From positions 1 to 8,489 of the forward strand of contig DAIDHU010000221.1 in assembly GCA_027451915.1 (NCBI GenBank): a stretch of 8,489 bases of DNA, given 5' to 3'. Position 1 is the stretch's first letter. Each line of letters starts with the position of its first letter. A model generated the notes under the pieces. The model searched no databases. It had not been told where the DNA came from and saw only the letters and a list, made by a program, of their open reading frames with translations. A program made the translations under genes and the position numbers. Below are positions 6,298 through 8,489 of this stretch, piece by piece. The stretch comes from Thiomonas sp. Its GTDB lineage: Bacteria; Pseudomonadota; Gammaproteobacteria; Burkholderiales; Burkholderiaceae_C.

Positions 6298-7734
6298 ATG
6301 AACACCTCCCCGCCCCGTGCCGCCAGTCCGGCAGGCGCCGAAAGCTTCGCCGAACTGGCGCGGCGCATCGCCGAGCGCGACCTGCCCTCCTTCGGGCTCA
6401 CGCTGCGTGAGCTGTTCCAGGCCACGGGGGATGCAAGCGCCTCGGGCCAGCGCATCGCCGGCATCGTCCTGCGCGACCCGGCGCTGACCTCGCGCCTGCT
6501 GCGCGCGGCCAACGCCGCCCACCTGGGCCTGGGCGGGCATGCCCGCGTGGTCACCGTCAGCCGCGCCGTGGTGGTGCTCGGGCTCAACCCGATCCGCTCG
6601 CTGTGCGTGTCCGCGCTCACCGTGGAGGCCATGGCCGGAGGCACGCGCCAGACCCAGCGGGTGCAGCATGCGCTGGGCCGCGCCCTGCACGCGGCCGTGC
6701 AGGCCCGCGACATGGGGCTGCGCCTGCGCGCTTCGCGCGAGTCGGCCGAGCAGCTGTTCGTCGAGGCCTTGCTGGGCAGCATCGGCGAGCTGGCCTTCTG
6801 GTGTTTCGGCGGCGCCCATGCCCAGAGCCTGGACCAGGCCTTGCGGGAGGGCCAGCCCGCCGAGCAGGCCGAGGCCGGCGTGCTCGGCACCACGCTGCGC
6901 GCCTTCGGACGCGAGTTGCTGCGGGCGTGGAATCTGGAGACCTTGTTGCGCGACAGCCGCGAGGTGGCCCTGGCGCGGCGCCTGGGCCAGGCCGCGGGCG
7001 CGGGCACCGGGCCGGGGGGCGGATGGGCAGGGCCCGCGATGCGCGAGGCCGTGCACGCCGTCGCCCAGCTGCTCGGTCAGAGCGAGACCGACACCCTGGC
7101 GCGCCTGCGGGACAACGCCCGCGAGGCGCTCGAGCTGGCGCGCGCCCTCGGCGCCCACGACGCCGTCGCGAGCATCCCCGCCAGCGCAGGCACGGTGGAA
7201 GCGAGCCTGGAGCCGCCGGATCCGCCCCGGACGCCCTTTCCCGAGGCCGACCCGCAAGCCCAGCTGCGCGTGCTCACCGAGATGAGCCAGGCGGCGCGCT
7301 CGCGCAGGGAGCTGCCTCTGCTGCTGGAAACCTGCGTGGAGGGCCTGCATCGCGCCGTCGGGCTGGACCGGGCGGCCCTGTGCCTGCTCAACCCGCCGCG
7401 CAACCGCATGAGCGCGCGCATCGTCATCGGCGTGGACGTCGCCGATCTGCGCGAGCAGCTGCAATGGGACTGGAGCCCCGAGCTTGAATCCCGCTGGGCG
7501 CTGAACGCACCATCGTGGTGCAAGGGCGAGCCCGGAGAGCCGCCCGGACTGCTGCGCGCCACCGGCGCCGCGCAGGCCTTTGTCGCGCCCTTCGCCGTGG
7601 ACGGACAGTTGCTCGGGCTGTTCTACGCCGATCGCCAGGCCTCCGCACGCCCACTGGGGAACGAGCAATTCGAGAGTTTCCAGAGCTTCGTGACCCTGGC
7701 CCAGGTCATCGTGCGCTCCCTGCCGCGGGCCTAG
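6298..7734 (+). CDS. HDOD-GAF signalling protein
   Basis: Probable cytoplasmic regulatory protein of 478 residues. The HDOD domain (about 16-215) is seen in IAGIVLRDPALTSRLLRAAN, the SRAVVVLGLNPIRSL stretch and FVEALLGSIGELAFW (about 155-169). At this last site true HD hydrolases have LLHDIG, but here the H and D are Gly and Ser, as expected for the non-catalytic HDOD family. A helical middle segment (about 218-285) and a Pro-rich linker lead to a GAF domain (about 318-475), visible as LLETCVEGLHRAVGLDRAAL and later QLLGLFYADR. HDOD proteins act as scaffolds in signalling, motility and cyclic-di-GMP-linked control. GAF domains bind small ligands or mediate dimerisation. The ATG at 6298 fits the start of the conserved region, but no ribosome-binding site precedes it. 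Divergence from cheR suggests a link to chemotaxis; the function is otherwise unknown. Confidence 0.9.
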   Translation: MNTSPPRAASPAGAESFAELARRIAERDLPSFGLTLRELFQATGDASASGQRIAGIVLRDPALTSRLLRAANAAHLGLGGHARVVTVSRAVVVLGLNPIRSLCVSALTVEAMAGGTRQTQRVQHALGRALHAAVQARDMGLRLRASRESAEQLFVEALLGSIGELAFWCFGGAHAQSLDQALREGQPAEQAEAGVLGTTLRAFGRELLRAWNLETLLRDSREVALARRLGQAAGAGTGPGGGWAGPAMREAVHAVAQLLGQSETDTLARLRDNAREALELARALGAHDAVASIPASAGTVEASLEPPDPPRTPFPEADPQAQLRVLTEMSQAARSRRELPLLLETCVEGLHRAVGLDRAALCLLNPPRNRMSARIVIGVDVADLREQLQWDWSPELESRWALNAPSWCKGEPGEPPGLLRATGAAQAFVAPFAVDGQLLGLFYADRQASARPLGNEQFESFQSFVTLAQVIVRSLPRA

Positions 7735-7740
7735 GTCCGG

Positions 7741-7754
7741 GGCCTCGGGAGGCC
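7741..7754 (+). terminator. Weak terminator-like hairpin after the HDOD-GAF gene
   Basis: GGCCT and AGGCC form a 5-bp stem with a four-base loop, six bases after the stop codon. No T-run follows, so at best it is a weak or Rho-assisted termination signal. Confidence 0.2.
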
Positions 7755-7762
7755 GCGCCGCA

Positions 7763-7810
7763 CTGTTGTCCATGCGCAACAGTTAACCCGTTGCGTCCCG
7801 GCTATGGAAT
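7763..7810 (+). promoter_or_regulatory. Possible porin promoter with overlapping inverted repeats
   Basis: Two inverted repeats share one arm: CTGTTG (7763-7768) with CAACAG (7777-7782), and CGCAAC (7775-7780) with GTTGCG (7790-7795). They overlap a weak promoter-like pair, TTAACC (7783-7788) and TGGAAT (7805-7810), spaced by 16 bases with 4 of 6 matches each. This could be an operator over the porin promoter or two mutually exclusive RNA hairpins. If the start is near 7817, the porin leader would be about 146 bases. Spacing and symmetry are visible; function is inferred. Confidence 0.3.
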
Positions 7811-7890
7811 GGTTTGCCACAACTCTGCGCTTAGGATTGTCCTGTCTGGCATTGATCGTCCCCGCTTTCCTGAGGGCCGGACAAAGCAGT

Positions 7891-7915
7891 GGTCCGCCCC
7901 TCGCGGGAAAGGACC
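7891..7915 (+). repeat. Small inverted repeat in the porin leader
   Basis: GGTCC (7891-7895) pairs with GGACC (7911-7915). An alternative smaller stem, CCGC (7894-7897) with GCGG (7903-7906), lies within it. With the hairpin at 7928-7941 it suggests a folded leader RNA. Confidence 0.3.
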
Positions 7916-7927
7916 CGGCATCAAAAC

Positions 7928-7941
7928 GATCCGCAAGGATC
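7928..7941 (+). promoter_or_regulatory. GNRA-type hairpin next to the porin ribosome-binding site
   Basis: GATCC (7928-7932) and GGATC (7937-7941) form a perfect 5-bp stem capped by GCAA, a stable GNRA tetraloop in RNA. It ends eight bases before the GGAG ribosome-binding site (7950-7953). In porin mRNAs this zone is a usual target of small RNAs and of stability control; whether that applies here is inference. Confidence 0.45.
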
Positions 7942-7962
7942 ACAACTCTGGAGATTTTCACG

Positions 7963-8489
7963 ATGAAAAAATCCCTGATCGCGCTGGCTGTGTTCGGCGC
8001 TTTCTCCGGTGCCGCTCTGGCTGACGGCAGCAACGTGCAACTGTACGGCCTGATCGACCTCGGCGTGACCCACTTCAGCGGCGGCGCCAACGGCAACGTC
8101 ACGCAGCTGAGCTCCGGCGTTCAGTCCGGCTCGCGCATCGGCGTGAAGGGCACCGAAGACCTCGGCGGCGGCCTGTCCACCATTTTCGACGTCGAAACCG
8201 GCTTCTGCGCCAACGGCGGCACCGGCGCTGCCGGCGCGTCGGCCTACTGCACCGGCGGTCCTGGCGGTCCCGGCTTCATGGGCCGTCAAGCCTGGGTCGG
8301 CCTGAAGGGCGACTTCGGTACCGTGCAGGCTGGCCGTCAGTACACCCTGACCTTTGACGACCAGGCCAACATCGACCCGTTCGGCTATGGCCTGACCGGC
8401 TCCATCTCCAACATGGGTACCGCGAACGTCCCGGCGCGTGCCAGCCAGGTCATCGGCTACACCTCGCCGAACCTGAGCGGCTTCACCGT
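7963..8489 (+). CDS. Gram-negative porin, N-terminal part (3' end outside window)
   Basis: Outer-membrane, trimeric beta-barrel porin for passive diffusion of small solutes; 175 codons are visible of an expected 330-400. A clear signal peptide, MKKSLIALAVFGAFSGAALA, is probably cut after Ala20. The mature protein begins with a first beta-strand VQLYGLIDLGV, then SRIGVKGTEDLGGGLSTIF (57-75) and RQAWVGLKGDFGTVQAGRQY, all hallmarks of Burkholderiales porins. Two cysteines (C82 and C96) flank a Gly/Ala-rich segment in an early loop and could form a disulphide. The ATG at 7963 has GGAG nine bases upstream. Its codons use more T at third positions (for example GGT, CGT, GCT) than the neighbouring genes, as expected of a highly expressed gene rather than a foreign one. 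Substrate preference cannot be told. Confidence 0.95.
   Translation, partial: MKKSLIALAVFGAFSGAALADGSNVQLYGLIDLGVTHFSGGANGNVTQLSSGVQSGSRIGVKGTEDLGGGLSTIFDVETGFCANGGTGAAGASAYCTGGPGGPGFMGRQAWVGLKGDFGTVQAGRQYTLTFDDQANIDPFGYGLTGSISNMGTANVPARASQVIGYTSPNLSGFT

Larger units (their letters stand above)
7818..7950 (+). repeat. 10-bp direct repeat in the porin leader
   Basis: CACAACTCTG occurs exactly at 7818-7827 and again at 7941-7950. The second copy ends in the first G of the GGAG ribosome-binding site of the porin gene. It may be a regulatory motif or a chance match. Confidence 0.5.

Noticed and set aside
6103..7779. Minus-strand frame of 558 codons opposite the HDOD-GAF gene
   Set aside because: Its composition is a mirror of the HDOD-GAF codons, with no domain; the plus frame shows clear HDOD and GAF motifs.

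Overview
The window looks like chromosomal DNA of a high-GC Betaproteobacterium, most likely of the order Burkholderiales. The evidence is strong G/C preference at third codon positions, a neutral Gram-negative porin with the hallmarks of that group, and a cheR-cheD-cheB gene order common there. I see no insertion sequence, prophage, tRNA, rRNA or CRISPR array. The genus cannot be fixed from the sequence alone.

Layout, left to right. Positions 1-288 (minus) hold the N-terminal part of an Hsp20-family small heat-shock protein, cut by the window edge. A 319-base divergent gap (289-607) contains a perfect 14-bp G+C-rich hairpin and probable promoters. Positions 608-2200 (plus) encode a complete methyl-accepting chemotaxis protein (MCP) with a periplasmic single-Cache domain. 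Positions 2267-2791 (plus) encode a Fur-family metal or peroxide regulator with an odd Ala/Pro/Arg-rich tail. That tail overlaps, tail to tail, an alpha/beta-hydrolase (esterase-like) gene at 2736-3647 (minus). The hydrolase follows a tightly packed operon read on the minus strand: cheR (5399-6199), cheD (4791-5402) and cheB (3673-4794). Both che junctions are ATGA-type stop/start overlaps, and the hydrolase begins only 25 bases after the cheB stop. Divergent from cheR across a 98-base gap is an HDOD-GAF protein (6298-7734, plus). After a 228-base leader with several inverted repeats, an outer-membrane porin starts at 7963 (plus) and runs off the right edge.

How the genes fit together. The MCP and CheR/CheD/CheB form the sensing and adaptation half of a chemotaxis system: receptor, methyltransferase, receptor deamidase and methylesterase. 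CheA, CheW, CheY and flagellar genes are not in the window, so this is an adaptation module whose kinase core must lie elsewhere. The HDOD-GAF protein shares its promoter region with cheR and may be a linked signalling output, but this is inference. Hsp20, the Fur-like regulator, the esterase and the porin have no obvious link to chemotaxis.

Nothing here is clearly a new system. The best leads are a histidine-rich insertion in CheD, a divergent HDOD-GAF/cheRDB arrangement, an occluded ribosome-binding site on the small heat-shock gene, the strong hairpin at 496-534, and a structured porin leader with a GNRA-type hairpin beside the ribosome-binding site.
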